Source: Woeseiaceae bacterium
GTDB lineage: Bacteria > Pseudomonadota > Gammaproteobacteria > Steroidobacterales > Woeseiaceae
Reading direction: 5' to 3'
Length of the DNA stretch: 44,454 nucleotides
NCBI GenBank assembly: GCA_021773095.1
Contig: JAJFKR010000014.1
Span: 1-44,454, forward strand
In this document: positions 24,640-33,544 of the stretch, piece after piece
Numbering within the stretch: position 1 is the first letter of the stretch
Layout of the letters: each line of letters opens with the position of its first letter
Notes under the pieces: generated by a model
Databases searched by the model: none
What the model saw: the letters and a program-made list of their open reading frames with translations, nothing else
Told to the model about the DNA's origin: nothing
Translations under genes and position numbers: made by a program

Positions 24640-25422
24640 TTGTTTCGCGTTATCAGTCTCAACGCCAATGGTATTCGGGCAGCTGCTCGCAAGGGATTTT
24701 TCGATTGGATGGCCCGCCAAAGAGCCGATGTCGTTTGTATCCAGGAAACCAAAGCGCAGGTTCATCAATTGACCGACGATCAGTTTTCGCCGGCGGGCTA
24801 TCATTGCTATTACGAGGATGCCGAAAAAAAGGGCTACAGCGGTACCGCGATCTATACGCGGCATAAACCCAAAAAGGTCGTTCGCGGTTACGGTGACGCC
24901 GAGTTCGACAATGAAGGACGGTATCTCGAAGTGCAGTTGGGGGGGATCAGTATCGTCTCTTTGTACCTGCCATCAGGTTCGTCGGGCGAGGTTCGCCAGG
25001 AAGCAAAATACCGCTGCCTTGATTCGTTCGGTGAGCATATGCAGAAGGTGCAGCGGCGGCGATCGGAAACCATTATCTGTGGCGACTGGAATATCGTGCA
25101 CAAGGAAGGCGACATACGAAACTGGAAGCAGAACCAGAAGAACTCCGGCTGCCTGCCCGAAGAACGCGCATGGCTGGACAAAGTGTTTGGTGAGTATCGC
25201 TATACGGACGCATTTCGAACAATCGAACAGGAGCCTGAACAATACACATGGTGGTCAAACCGCGGACAGGCCTGGGACAAGAACGTCGGATGGCGACTCG
25301 ACTACCAGGTGGTAACAACCGGTCTCAGGGACAAGGTTAGGAAAACGGCCATTTACCGTGATGAGCGATTTTCCGACCACGCACCGATAACCATGGACTA
25401 CGATTGGATCCATGACGACTGA
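24640..25422 (+). CDS. xthA: Exodeoxyribonuclease III family protein
   Basis: The 260-residue Mg2+-dependent AP endonuclease/3'-exonuclease acts in base-excision repair. It has the exonuclease-endonuclease-phosphatase fold: SLNANGIRAA, the metal-binding Glu in CIQETKA, CGDWNIVHKEGD, WRLDYQV and the catalytic His in FSDHAPI. The start is TTG at 24640, preceded by GGAGTGAGG, and the first residues agree with family members that begin M-R-I-I-S-L-N. It overlaps the AmpG-like gene by 11 bases. Confidence 0.93.
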   Translation: MFRVISLNANGIRAAARKGFFDWMARQRADVVCIQETKAQVHQLTDDQFSPAGYHCYYEDAEKKGYSGTAIYTRHKPKKVVRGYGDAEFDNEGRYLEVQLGGISIVSLYLPSGSSGEVRQEAKYRCLDSFGEHMQKVQRRRSETIICGDWNIVHKEGDIRNWKQNQKNSGCLPEERAWLDKVFGEYRYTDAFRTIEQEPEQYTWWSNRGQAWDKNVGWRLDYQVVTTGLRDKVRKTAIYRDERFSDHAPITMDYDWIHDD

Positions 25423-26668
25423 CGTGCCGCAAAACAGGACCCGACAGGAGGGCTTCAAAGAGGCGATCCTGAACCGACGCATGTTGATTTGCGTTTTTAC
25501 GGGGTTCTCGTCGGGATTGCCTCTGTACCTGCTATTTCAGCTGGTTCCGTACTGGCTTCGAAAAGAAGGTATTGGTCTGGCGGAGATCGGTTTTTTTGCA
25601 CTGATCCAGTTTCCGTACGCCTGGAAGTTTTTATGGGCGCCGATCATGGACCGCTATACACTGCCGTTCCTCGGTCATCGGCGCGGCTGGATCCTCCTGA
25701 CGCAACTGGCACTGCTTGTATCAATGGGCATGCTGGGTTTTCTCAAGCCCGAAATATCGTTTCTAACGATCGCCTATCTTTCCGCTGCCGTCGCATTCTT
25801 CAGCTCGGGCCAGGATATTGTTCTGGATGCCTATCGACGTGAGCTACTCCCGGATGTTGAGCTCGGGCTCGGTAATTCGATTCACGTGCAGGCCTACCGG
25901 CTATCCGGGCTGATCCCGGGCGGTCTTGCGCTGATTCTTTCCGACCACATGCCGTGGCCTATGGTTTTTATTATTGTAGCGGCGTTCATGCTGGTCGGCA
26001 TCGCAATGACGTGGGTGATTGACGAGGCAATAAAGGAGCCGTCGCCACCGCGGACGCTAAAGGCGTCGGTAATCGAGCCGTTTCGTGAGTTTATCGGTCG
26101 ATCGGGGCTGGGGCCGGCCTTGCTGGTACTCGCGTTTCTGTTTTTCTACAAACTCGGCGACAATATGGCGACGGCGTTGCAGACGGCGTTTTTTCACGAC
26201 GTCGGGTTTACGGGAACGCAGATCGGAACGATCGCGAAGCTGGTCGGAACGACGTCGGCAATTGTCGGCGCCATGGTTGGCGGGCTTATCATGGTCAAGC
26301 TTCCGATCAATCGAGCGCTGTGGTTGTTCGGCTTTGTTCAGATCACGAGTATTCTCGGATTTGCGATGCTATCTTTAGTCGGCGCGAACCCCTGGGCGCT
26401 TGCACTCGCAATGGCATTCGAATACCTGGGCGTGGGATTGGGAACGGTCGCGCTAACAGCATTTATTGCAAAATCGACAAACGTTGCGTTCGCTGCGACG
26501 CAGTTTGCGTTGTTTACCGCACTCGCGTCCGTGCCGCGAGTGCTCGCGAGTGCATCAACGGGGCTCATTGTCGAGCAAACTGGCTGGACGAACTTTTTTC
26601 TTCTGTGCACGGCTTTGGCGGTCCCGGGAATGTTGTTGTTATTCAAAGTAGCGCCCTGGAATGAGTAA
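25412..26668 (+). CDS. ampG: AmpG-like muropeptide MFS permease
   Basis: The 418-residue major-facilitator protein has about twelve helices. The motif GFSSGLPLYLLFQLVPYWLR and the cytoplasmic PYAWKFLWAPIMDRY with GHRRGWI are the AmpG pattern. AmpG imports anhydro-muropeptides released from the wall for recycling. No ampD, nagZ or beta-lactamase regulator lies nearby, so the role rests on the family alone. It overlaps both neighbours (11 and 8 bases), implying one translationally coupled operon with xthA and a Rieske protein. Confidence 0.86.
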   Translation: MTTDVPQNRTRQEGFKEAILNRRMLICVFTGFSSGLPLYLLFQLVPYWLRKEGIGLAEIGFFALIQFPYAWKFLWAPIMDRYTLPFLGHRRGWILLTQLALLVSMGMLGFLKPEISFLTIAYLSAAVAFFSSGQDIVLDAYRRELLPDVELGLGNSIHVQAYRLSGLIPGGLALILSDHMPWPMVFIIVAAFMLVGIAMTWVIDEAIKEPSPPRTLKASVIEPFREFIGRSGLGPALLVLAFLFFYKLGDNMATALQTAFFHDVGFTGTQIGTIAKLVGTTSAIVGAMVGGLIMVKLPINRALWLFGFVQITSILGFAMLSLVGANPWALALAMAFEYLGVGLGTVALTAFIAKSTNVAFAATQFALFTALASVPRVLASASTGLIVEQTGWTNFFLLCTALAVPGMLLLFKVAPWNE

Positions 26669-27014
26669 TGTTGAAATAGTCGTTGGTTGCCTCGCTGAAC
26701 TGGAAAACCCGGGCTGCCGCGAGTTTGCGATTGGAGAAGGTGACTGGCCGTTTCGGGGCTTCGTGGTGCGGCAGGGTGACGAAGTATTCGCCTACCAGAA
26801 CTTCTGTGTGCACGTCGGCCACCCGCTCAACTGGTCGCCGAACAAATTTCTGACCAAAGACAAGAAAGCGATTATTTGTGCATCACATGGCGCGACTTAC
26901 GAAATAGAATCCGGTAATTGCTTTGCGGGCCCGGGGGCTGGAAAGACCTTGCGATCGGTAGACGTATCGGTGCGGGATGGGGTCGTATTCGTTACGGGCC
27001 CGGATAGCATGTAG
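26661..27014 (+). CDS. Rieske 2Fe-2S ferredoxin-like protein
   Basis: The 117-residue protein is a single Rieske domain. Cluster ligands are Cys49 and His51 (CVHVGH) and Cys73 and His76 (CASHG). The 21-residue spacing between the pairs is longer than in many short ferredoxins and contains a basic KDKKA stretch. It has no signal or membrane segment, so it is cytoplasmic. Such proteins shuttle electrons to oxygenases, but no oxygenase lies nearby. It is the last gene of the overlapping xthA-ampG operon. Confidence 0.88.
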   Translation: MSNVEIVVGCLAELENPGCREFAIGEGDWPFRGFVVRQGDEVFAYQNFCVHVGHPLNWSPNKFLTKDKKAIICASHGATYEIESGNCFAGPGAGKTLRSVDVSVRDGVVFVTGPDSM

Positions 27015-27021
27015 CTAAGGG

Positions 27022-27312
27022 TTAGCCCTTGTCGAGAAACGCCAGTGGGTCATGAAAACCGCCGGGCATGTCGCCGGTCTTGCGGCCAACGTAGTCATCC
27101 GGGTCCATGTCAACAGAACCAGACCAGTCCTCCGGAGCACTGACCTCGACCAGCAACAGTCGTGGCCAGTTTTCAATGTCTATTTCGCCAATGGTGCCAT
27201 CGAACTGCTGAATCTCGACGGTACCGTCTTCCTCGTCGACAGCGACGACCTCGAACAACGTCCCGTTTGGCCTGCGATACCAGCTGCCAATGGTGGGATA
27301 TTGCATGGCCAC
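27022..27312 (-). CDS. Small conserved protein (DUF6763-like)
   Basis: The 96-residue acidic protein opens IGSWYRRPNGTLFEVVAVDEEDGTVEIQ and continues QFDGTIGEIDIENW, a pattern I associate with the DUF6763 family of gammaproteobacteria. Alternating strands suggest a small beta barrel. There is no catalytic motif or signal peptide. The start is GTG at 27312, supported by GAGGG nine bases upstream; the ATG two codons later (27306) is the alternative. The gene is convergent with the Rieske gene, with only seven bases between the stops. Confidence 0.65.
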   Translation of the reverse strand: MAMQYPTIGSWYRRPNGTLFEVVAVDEEDGTVEIQQFDGTIGEIDIENWPRLLLVEVSAPEDWSGSVDMDPDDYVGRKTGDMPGGFHDPLAFLDKG

Positions 27313-27384
27313 TTGAAAACGCCCTCACGAAAGTTTATGTCCTTCTACTAGTTATAGACCAACTGCGGGCAAGCGCAAGCGAAT

Positions 27385-28083
27385 TTAGTGATCAGGCGTC
27401 TTAATGAAGCACCCGTCCCAAATGCGGTGGCCTTTTTTCAGGCCGCGTCGTTCAAACTTGGTGCGTGGCCGATCAAGCGGGTTCTCTCCATCGTGTTCGC
27501 GTCGTTCGGTACACGTGAAACGATCCGACCGGGAAAGAATCTCGTCAATATGCTCCGCATAAGCCGCCCAGTCTGTCGCGATGTTCAGGGTGCCATTTGC
27601 AGCAAGTCGATCCGCGATCAAATCCAAAAAGTCATGTTGCACAATGCGACGTTTGTGATGACGTTTCTTTGGCCAGGGGTCGGGGAAGTAAAGATTCACA
27701 CGAGCCAGCGACTCAAGCGGGATCTGAGCGTTAAGCACCTCTATTGCGTCGTGCATCAGCAGGCGCAAATTATCGATGCCCGCATCGCGAGCCTGTAACA
27801 GGCAGTGGCCGACACCGGGCTCGTGCACCTCAATGCCGATGTAGTTCTTGTCCTGATTTTCGACCGCCTGTTGCACCAGTGTTTCACCATTGCCAAATCC
27901 GATCTCAAGCACAGCCGGTGCTGCTCGGGCGAATACTTTGTCGAGGTTGAGCAGCTCGGGCCCGTATCCAATGCCCAGTGTTGGCCAGAGCTCTGCAAGC
28001 GCTTTTTGCTGCGAGGGCGTCAGTCGTCCCGCTCGCTTGACGAAGCTGCGAATGGATCTCTTGTGGTGGTCTGGTGCTTGCAT
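27385..28083 (-). CDS. trmB: tRNA (guanine-46 N7) methyltransferase TrmB
   Basis: The 232-residue SAM-dependent enzyme makes m7G46 in the tRNA variable loop. The motif RSFVKRAGRLTPSQ at the N-terminus, LEIGFGNGETL for SAM, FPDPWPKKRHHKRR and the C-terminal TKFERRG are diagnostic. ATG at 28083 is preferred. The frame extends 13 codons further to a TTG with no better ribosome binding site. It is divergent from the TonB receptor gene with 76 bases between the starts. Confidence 0.95.
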   Translation of the reverse strand: MQAPDHHKRSIRSFVKRAGRLTPSQQKALAELWPTLGIGYGPELLNLDKVFARAAPAVLEIGFGNGETLVQQAVENQDKNYIGIEVHEPGVGHCLLQARDAGIDNLRLLMHDAIEVLNAQIPLESLARVNLYFPDPWPKKRHHKRRIVQHDFLDLIADRLAANGTLNIATDWAAYAEHIDEILSRSDRFTCTERREHDGENPLDRPRTKFERRGLKKGHRIWDGCFIKTPDH

Positions 28084-28159
28084 ATTACCAACCCGTGTCT
28101 TTACAGGCTCTTGCGCGTACAATCTGTTCAGAATCAGAAAGAGTCAGGGGGATTGTCTC

Positions 28160-30439
28160 ATGTCAAAAATAAATAGCACCACTCTAGTGGTTCGGCTTGC
28201 GAGCGCTTGCAGCGCCGCTGCCTTTATCGTATTCCTGGGCGCAGCGTCACCGGCACTGGGCCAGGATAGTACGTCGGTCGGCCGGTCGGCCATACTGCTC
28301 GAAGAGATCACGGTTACAGCGCGAAAGCGCGAGGAATCGGCACAGGAGATTCCCATCTCAGTGGCAGCATACGGAGCGGACCAGCTCGAAGCTCTCAAGA
28401 TCCGCGACCTCCAGAATCTGGCCGTCGCAATGCCGAACGTTGCAATGGATGACATCGGCACTTTTCGCAGCACAGCGAACTTTTCCATCCGTGGTCTGGG
28501 CATTAACAGCTCGATTCCATCAATCGACCCCACAGTTGGCGTCTTTATAGATGGCGTCTATATCGGTCAGAATTCGGGCGTAATCCTCGATATGTTCGAC
28601 ATCCGCAGCATCGAGATACTGCGCGGACCCCAAGGCACGCTGTTTGGTCGAAACGTGACCGGTGGCGCAGTGTTGGTTAACACCAAGCGGCCAACCCAGG
28701 ACCTGGAGTTCTCGGCGCGGGCGGCTATCGATGGCAACCCGAATGGCGATGGTGGAACCAGTACTTACATCATGGGCAGTATTTCCGGACCCATCAGTGA
28801 AAATCTGGGTGCCAGGCTGAGCGTCTACAGCAATAGTGACGATGGCTGGTTTGTGAACCAGTTTGATGGCCAGGATTTCGGCAAGTCCGATACAACGATC
28901 ATCCGGCCGGTCATAACCTGGCAACCCAACGAGAACGTCGAACTATCGTTGCGCTGGGAACACTTGGAGTCCAACGGTCAGGGGCCTGCGTCGCAGACTC
29001 ACACCAATGGGTCAGGCGTACCCGGAGCATTCGTGAATTTTGATCGCAACAGCTTTGACTTCTCAATCGATAATCCGGGATTCGTTGATATCGAAAACGA
29101 CTTTTTCACTGCGGAGATTAACTGGGATGTGGATTTTGGCGAGGGCACGATCACCAATATCTTCGGTTGGCGTGATTACGCCGCAAATGGGGAAAGCGAT
29201 ATCGATGCTCAGCCCGTTTGGTTGTTTCACGCACCGTTCTGGAATTTCTCCGAGCAAACGAGTAACGAGCTCCGTTACAACGGTAATTTCGGCGAATCGA
29301 ATGTAACGGTCGGCACGTTCTGGTTTACGAACGAAGTTAATTACCACGAGCGACGCAACCTGCTGGGTATCGCGACGGGTGGGGTCGCACCTGCTCTTAC
29401 GCAGGATGGGGGTGGCAATTACGAGGTAGACTCGGTCGCCGCATTCGCGTCAGTTGATTACGCGCTGAATGATGACTGGACGCTTAACGCTGGTCTCCGA
29501 TATACGCGAGAGGAAAAAAAGGTCGAAATTGCTTCTCTGGTACTAAACGTCAACAGTACCTGCAACGTTACGGAGGGAACCTGTGCATTTGACTTCAGCG
29601 ACAGCAAGACCTGGAACGCCGTATCGGGCAAAGTTGGACTGAGTTACGCTATCTCAGACGACAAACGTCTCTATACACACTTTTCCCGGGCGCAGCGTTC
29701 CGGAGGCTACAATCTTCGCAACACGGCGATCGACACAGTCAACCTGGGGCCCGGTCCGTTCGACGAGGAGACCGTTAACAACTATGAAGTGGGATTCAAG
29801 TCAGAACTGGGCGGTGGAGGTCGACTGAATGCCGCAGTTTTCTACAATCAGATTGACGACATGCAACGCGAGATCAACCTCTCCGACCCGATCGCCGGCG
29901 TCGTTCAAATCATCAAGAATACGGCCGATACGAATATTTTTGGTTACGAGATTGAAGGAACTTTCGGATTGGGTGAGAACACCGTTCTGATGGCCTCGCT
30001 CGGCTGGGTTGATGCCGAGTACGATTCGGTTCGGTTTGATCTGGACGGTGATGGCGACATCGACGCTGCTGACGAAGATCTCGATTTGCCGCGATCTGCC
30101 AAGTGGACTTACGGCATCGGCCTCACACACGATTTCCCGGTTGGTGATTCAGGTTATGTGAGCACCCGCATTAATTACGCTTACCGGGACGATTCCGCAT
30201 ACACAGATAACAACCGGGGATTTATCCTGGAGCAGGAAATGCTGGATGCGGGTATTGACTACCGGACAGGAGGTGGCCAATGGGCATTCTCACTTTACGG
30301 CAGAAACCTTCTGAACGAAGTCAAGCATGGCGGTGATACGCAGTTGCCGGACGTTCTTGGGCCGGTTCCGACGGGCGGCACGTTTTCGCCACTGGCCAAA
30401 GGACGAGTGGTCGGACTAGAGGTGACGTTCGACTATTGA
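28160..30439 (+). CDS. TonB-dependent receptor
   Basis: The 759-residue outer-membrane receptor has a signal peptide ending near SPALGQ and a TonB-box-like segment with EEITVTARKREES. Its plug domain spans about 55-165 (IPISVAAYGADQL, SIRGLG, EILRGPQGTLFGRNVTGGAV), and a 22-strand barrel ends in aromatic F-D-Y. It imports a large substrate using TonB energy; the ITVTARKR type is common in marine carbohydrate- or lipid-using bacteria, but the substrate is unknown. Residues about 627-638 read DLDGDGDIDAAD, an exact EF-hand loop, probably in an extracellular loop and binding Ca2+. The ATG at 28160 follows AGGGGGA. No TonB or degradative genes lie alongside. Confidence 0.93.
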   Translation: MSKINSTTLVVRLASACSAAAFIVFLGAASPALGQDSTSVGRSAILLEEITVTARKREESAQEIPISVAAYGADQLEALKIRDLQNLAVAMPNVAMDDIGTFRSTANFSIRGLGINSSIPSIDPTVGVFIDGVYIGQNSGVILDMFDIRSIEILRGPQGTLFGRNVTGGAVLVNTKRPTQDLEFSARAAIDGNPNGDGGTSTYIMGSISGPISENLGARLSVYSNSDDGWFVNQFDGQDFGKSDTTIIRPVITWQPNENVELSLRWEHLESNGQGPASQTHTNGSGVPGAFVNFDRNSFDFSIDNPGFVDIENDFFTAEINWDVDFGEGTITNIFGWRDYAANGESDIDAQPVWLFHAPFWNFSEQTSNELRYNGNFGESNVTVGTFWFTNEVNYHERRNLLGIATGGVAPALTQDGGGNYEVDSVAAFASVDYALNDDWTLNAGLRYTREEKKVEIASLVLNVNSTCNVTEGTCAFDFSDSKTWNAVSGKVGLSYAISDDKRLYTHFSRAQRSGGYNLRNTAIDTVNLGPGPFDEETVNNYEVGFKSELGGGGRLNAAVFYNQIDDMQREINLSDPIAGVVQIIKNTADTNIFGYEIEGTFGLGENTVLMASLGWVDAEYDSVRFDLDGDGDIDAADEDLDLPRSAKWTYGIGLTHDFPVGDSGYVSTRINYAYRDDSAYTDNNRGFILEQEMLDAGIDYRTGGGQWAFSLYGRNLLNEVKHGGDTQLPDVLGPVPTGGTFSPLAKGRVVGLEVTFDY

Positions 30440-30451
30440 TTATCGCGATTA

Positions 30452-30491
30452 CTGACGGCTGCATCGGGAAGATTCCCGGTGCGCCCGTCAG
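30452..30491. terminator. Long imperfect hairpin between convergent genes
   Basis: An outer CTGACGG/CCGTCAG stem encloses an inner stem (GCATCGGGA with TCCCGGTGC, one wobble pair) and an AGAT loop. It sits between the TonB receptor gene and the convergent regulator gene. No T run follows, so it may act as a transcript-stability hairpin or a weak bidirectional terminator. Confidence 0.5.
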
Positions 30492-30499
30492 CGTGTCGC

Positions 30500-32596
30500 T
30501 CATTTCAATGCATCCACAAATACGATCAGATCATCACTTGCGCCTTGCTGCTGGTCAAGCAGTACAGCACCGCTCGACGAACCCACGCTGAGTGTGGCAT
30601 TTGCGATCTGCAGGTCGCCTTCGTAAAGCACCTCGTCCTTGCTACCTGTGAAGTCCCGACGCATTATTTTCGTGGCTTCGCCTGCTGCACCGGGCGCCAG
30701 ATAGATGATCGAATCAGCTCGAACAGTCCAGGAAAATTGCCCGTACGCAGGCGCGCCAGGGAACAATTCCTGCACTCGACCATCGTCTGTCGAAATTCTC
30801 TGAATTCGTCCATCGTCGTCAACCACAGCGACAGCGTTATCCGATATCGGCACCGGGCGATAAAGTCGTTCGGCCAATCGCGTTGACGACTCGGTATCGG
30901 CAATACAAATTCCGGGCAGCTGGTTTTCGAGGCAACCGTATACCCAGTGTTTTCCGTCGGGCATCCACCTGGGAGTAGTCGCGGAGACAGGCTGTCCCAG
31001 CGGTCTCACTGCGCCGCTGATTACGTCAGTTTCATAGAGTCGTTCGCCCGCGTCGGTCTGAACCGTAAAAAGGATTCGCTGGCCGTTCGGATGCCAGTCC
31101 GGGTAACGGACACTGGCACCGTCGTAACGAGTCAGCCGGCGTGTGACATCCGTGTCTGTGGATGTCAGCCAGATTTCGTCATAACCGGAACGCCGTGATA
31201 CAAAAACGATCCATTCCTCACCGGGTGAGAGGCGGCCGTGGTGGTCATCGCTGGTCGAGCTGGCTATGCGGCGCGACTCGCCGTCGGCTGAGAGCAGCAA
31301 CAGGTCGCGTTCATGGCGCATGCGGGTCGTTACCAGCAGCCCGTCGCGCGGCCGGTAATCGGCATGAATCAGATTGACCCGGTCCATGCGCGCTTCTGTC
31401 AGAGTGTTGAGATCAAGCAGGCGGCTTTCGATGCGGCCGGCATCCAGATAGCCGTAGATGATCGTTTCGTCGTCTACCCAGGTGATACCACCGATCTGCG
31501 ATGGCTGTGGTGTCAGCCTCTGCTCTGCACCGGATTCGGTGTCGACGACCCAGACACTGGCGCGATGGTCCGGTTGCGGCTCACCGCGCAGGAACGCAAC
31601 TTTTCGGCCGGTGGGCGAATAACGCGGATAGTAGTCCGTGCCTGTGGGCGATACTGCGTTGCTTAGCCGGCGCAGGTCAGTACCCTTGATTCCAACCGTG
31701 TAAAGGCGTCGATACGCCTGCTCGTCCGCAGATTCTTCACCCGTGAATACCAAAGTGCTGCCGTCAGGTGACCAGTCGACCAGAGTGGCGAACTTGCCCG
31801 TGCAGCGAGCGACTGGCAGCGGCACACCGACGGTTATGGATTGCGTGACAACCTCACATCCGGAGTCGTCAATACGCACATAAGCAACCTGCCCGCCGTC
31901 CGGGGAAACTGCGGGCCCGTGTTCCTGAACTCCGGCGGTTACGGCAACCGGCTGCGAAGTGTAGTCGTCCAGCGAGATGCGAAACAGATCCCAGTCGGCA
32001 TGCTCGGGCCGCAGCGCCGCGTAGACGACCCAGTCATCCGTCGGCGATATTCGGGCCTGATGCTCGAGGCCAGGAGCGGTGGTCAGAGGTATGGACTCTG
32101 GAAGAGAGATCAGTACAGACGGTAGCGGCAGGTCGTCATCGTCTTGCGCGATGTAAACAACAAGCAGCAAAACCACAAGCGTTGCCGCGGCGATACCGGG
32201 CAGGTAACGATACCGTGACCTGCTTTTCTCTGCGCCCGGAACAGCGATCGTGGCGACCAGCTGATAACCGAATTTCGGCAGTGTTCGTATGTATCGTTCT
32301 TCGCCCGCCTTCTCCCCAAAGGCAGCTCGAAGGTCCGCCATAGCACGGGAAATAACCGAGTCGGTTGGGTAACTGTCACCCCAAACGGCACTGAGTAACT
32401 CATCGCGCGATACGCCGCGGTCTCCTGCATCAAGCAGCACTAAAAGCGCATGCAACATCTTGGCGGTCAGCCGAACTTCGTCGTCATCACGGCGCAAAAC
32501 GCCAATATCCGCGTGCAGCACCCATTCACCGATGCGAACCGGCTCCCGACCAGCGCGGAAGCTCCGGAAATCTGGTTTTTCTGGGCGGTCACTCAC
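30500..32596 (-). CDS. CadC-like transmembrane regulator with beta-propeller sensor
   Basis: The 698-residue protein has an N-terminal OmpR-type winged helix (about 20-116; SRDELLSAVWGD, then RAMADLRAAFGE and IRTLPKFGYQLV). One transmembrane helix follows (about 132-150), and then a periplasmic region of about 540 residues made of PD40/TolB-like propeller blades with repeated SPDG, SPTGRKVAF, WVDDET and HPNGQRILF motifs. This is the one-component CadC/ToxR layout, in which the outer domain senses and the inner domain binds DNA. The start is GTG at 32596 with a weak ribosome binding site. It is divergent from two exported paralogues across 93 bases, which makes those genes likely targets. Confidence 0.88.
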   Translation of the reverse strand: MSDRPEKPDFRSFRAGREPVRIGEWVLHADIGVLRRDDDEVRLTAKMLHALLVLLDAGDRGVSRDELLSAVWGDSYPTDSVISRAMADLRAAFGEKAGEERYIRTLPKFGYQLVATIAVPGAEKSRSRYRYLPGIAAATLVVLLLVVYIAQDDDDLPLPSVLISLPESIPLTTAPGLEHQARISPTDDWVVYAALRPEHADWDLFRISLDDYTSQPVAVTAGVQEHGPAVSPDGGQVAYVRIDDSGCEVVTQSITVGVPLPVARCTGKFATLVDWSPDGSTLVFTGEESADEQAYRRLYTVGIKGTDLRRLSNAVSPTGTDYYPRYSPTGRKVAFLRGEPQPDHRASVWVVDTESGAEQRLTPQPSQIGGITWVDDETIIYGYLDAGRIESRLLDLNTLTEARMDRVNLIHADYRPRDGLLVTTRMRHERDLLLLSADGESRRIASSTSDDHHGRLSPGEEWIVFVSRRSGYDEIWLTSTDTDVTRRLTRYDGASVRYPDWHPNGQRILFTVQTDAGERLYETDVISGAVRPLGQPVSATTPRWMPDGKHWVYGCLENQLPGICIADTESSTRLAERLYRPVPISDNAVAVVDDDGRIQRISTDDGRVQELFPGAPAYGQFSWTVRADSIIYLAPGAAGEATKIMRRDFTGSKDEVLYEGDLQIANATLSVGSSSGAVLLDQQQGASDDLIVFVDALK

Positions 32597-32689
32597 AAAC
32601 GGAAACTTTCTCGCAAGATTCTCTCAGGACTATACAGGTCGATGATCGCATGCTCGTGGCTGCAGTCAATGGAGATGCTGGAGAAACCT

Positions 32690-33544
32690 ATGTTACGAAT
32701 AATATTGACGTTTTTACTACTCTCGCCATTTGCGGCGAGCGCTGGCCCCTGGTTCGATGGAAACCCCGATTTCACCGATTCCGCGAGTGAAGATCTGGCG
32801 ACGGAATTGCTGAATGCACACGGTGGTATGCAGCCGATGCGCGAGGCGACGAGTCTGCAATTTCGATTCTTCACGAAAATGCTGGGTAATCCCACACCAT
32901 TCTATTCGCACGAGGCCCTCAATACACAAAACGGGAGCGCTTATATCGAATGGCCGTTTTGGGATGCGAGCATCGCCTGGAACAATGAAATGCTTTGGAC
33001 ACAGGACTGGCCAATGCCATTACCTGCTGGCTTTTTCGTGCGTCTGACGTCGAGCTTTCTGAGTCTTCCGTGGCAGCTACACGCCGATAATGCCAACGTG
33101 GGGCCCGTCAGCGAGGATCGACTACCTGAGGATGAGACGATTTACGACGTACTGCGCGTCACCTTTGATAACCGAAACCCCGGCATCCCCGGTACTTTCT
33201 ACGACGTATTTGTTCACCCGGAAACCCGGCTTATGACGGCTATCCGCTTCGACATCAACCACCCGGGCATGGCGGCAAATCCGAATCAACCATTGGGACC
33301 CAATTACCACGTATTCGGTGATTATCGAGTGTTCGACGGGCTGGTATTTCCCACCTTCTACAAATCCTACGGTCAGGGTAGCGGCAACGGCAACAGGAGC
33401 AATGCGTACCATTTCGTCTGGAATATGCAGCTCGACCAGCCGTTTGACGAATCCCATATGCGATTCGATAAGAGCGCACAACTCGACAGGGTTTCCATCG
33501 ACTGGTGGCAATCCTCCAACCAGTCCACCAGCGGAGAAAAATAA
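32690..33544 (+). CDS. Exported protein of unknown function, paralogue 1
   Basis: The 284-residue protein has a signal peptide (MLRIILTFLLLSPFAASA). The mature part starts with a helix ending LLNAHGGMQPM and is then rich in beta strands and aromatic residues. Shared marks with the next gene are the AHGG motif, a WP...W..D stretch, FLSLPW, and a final FDGLVFPT. No catalytic triad or Cys is visible. The fold may resemble LolA/LppX-like beta proteins, which is a guess. The ATG at 32690 follows GGAG by seven bases; two upstream in-frame ATGs (32669, 32675) would spoil the signal peptide. The stop overlaps the next start as TAATG. Confidence 0.75.
   Translation: MLRIILTFLLLSPFAASAGPWFDGNPDFTDSASEDLATELLNAHGGMQPMREATSLQFRFFTKMLGNPTPFYSHEALNTQNGSAYIEWPFWDASIAWNNEMLWTQDWPMPLPAGFFVRLTSSFLSLPWQLHADNANVGPVSEDRLPEDETIYDVLRVTFDNRNPGIPGTFYDVFVHPETRLMTAIRFDINHPGMAANPNQPLGPNYHVFGDYRVFDGLVFPTFYKSYGQGSGNGNRSNAYHFVWNMQLDQPFDESHMRFDKSAQLDRVSIDWWQSSNQSTSGEK

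Noticed and set aside
27017..27030. Small AAGGG/CCCTT hairpin between the Rieske gene and its convergent neighbour
   Set aside because: The stem is only five pairs, has no T run and overlaps a stop codon, too weak to call a terminator.
27890..28159. N-terminal extension of the TonB receptor
   Set aside because: It overlaps trmB on the other strand and would bury the signal peptide. The ATG at 28160 has AGGGGGA upstream.
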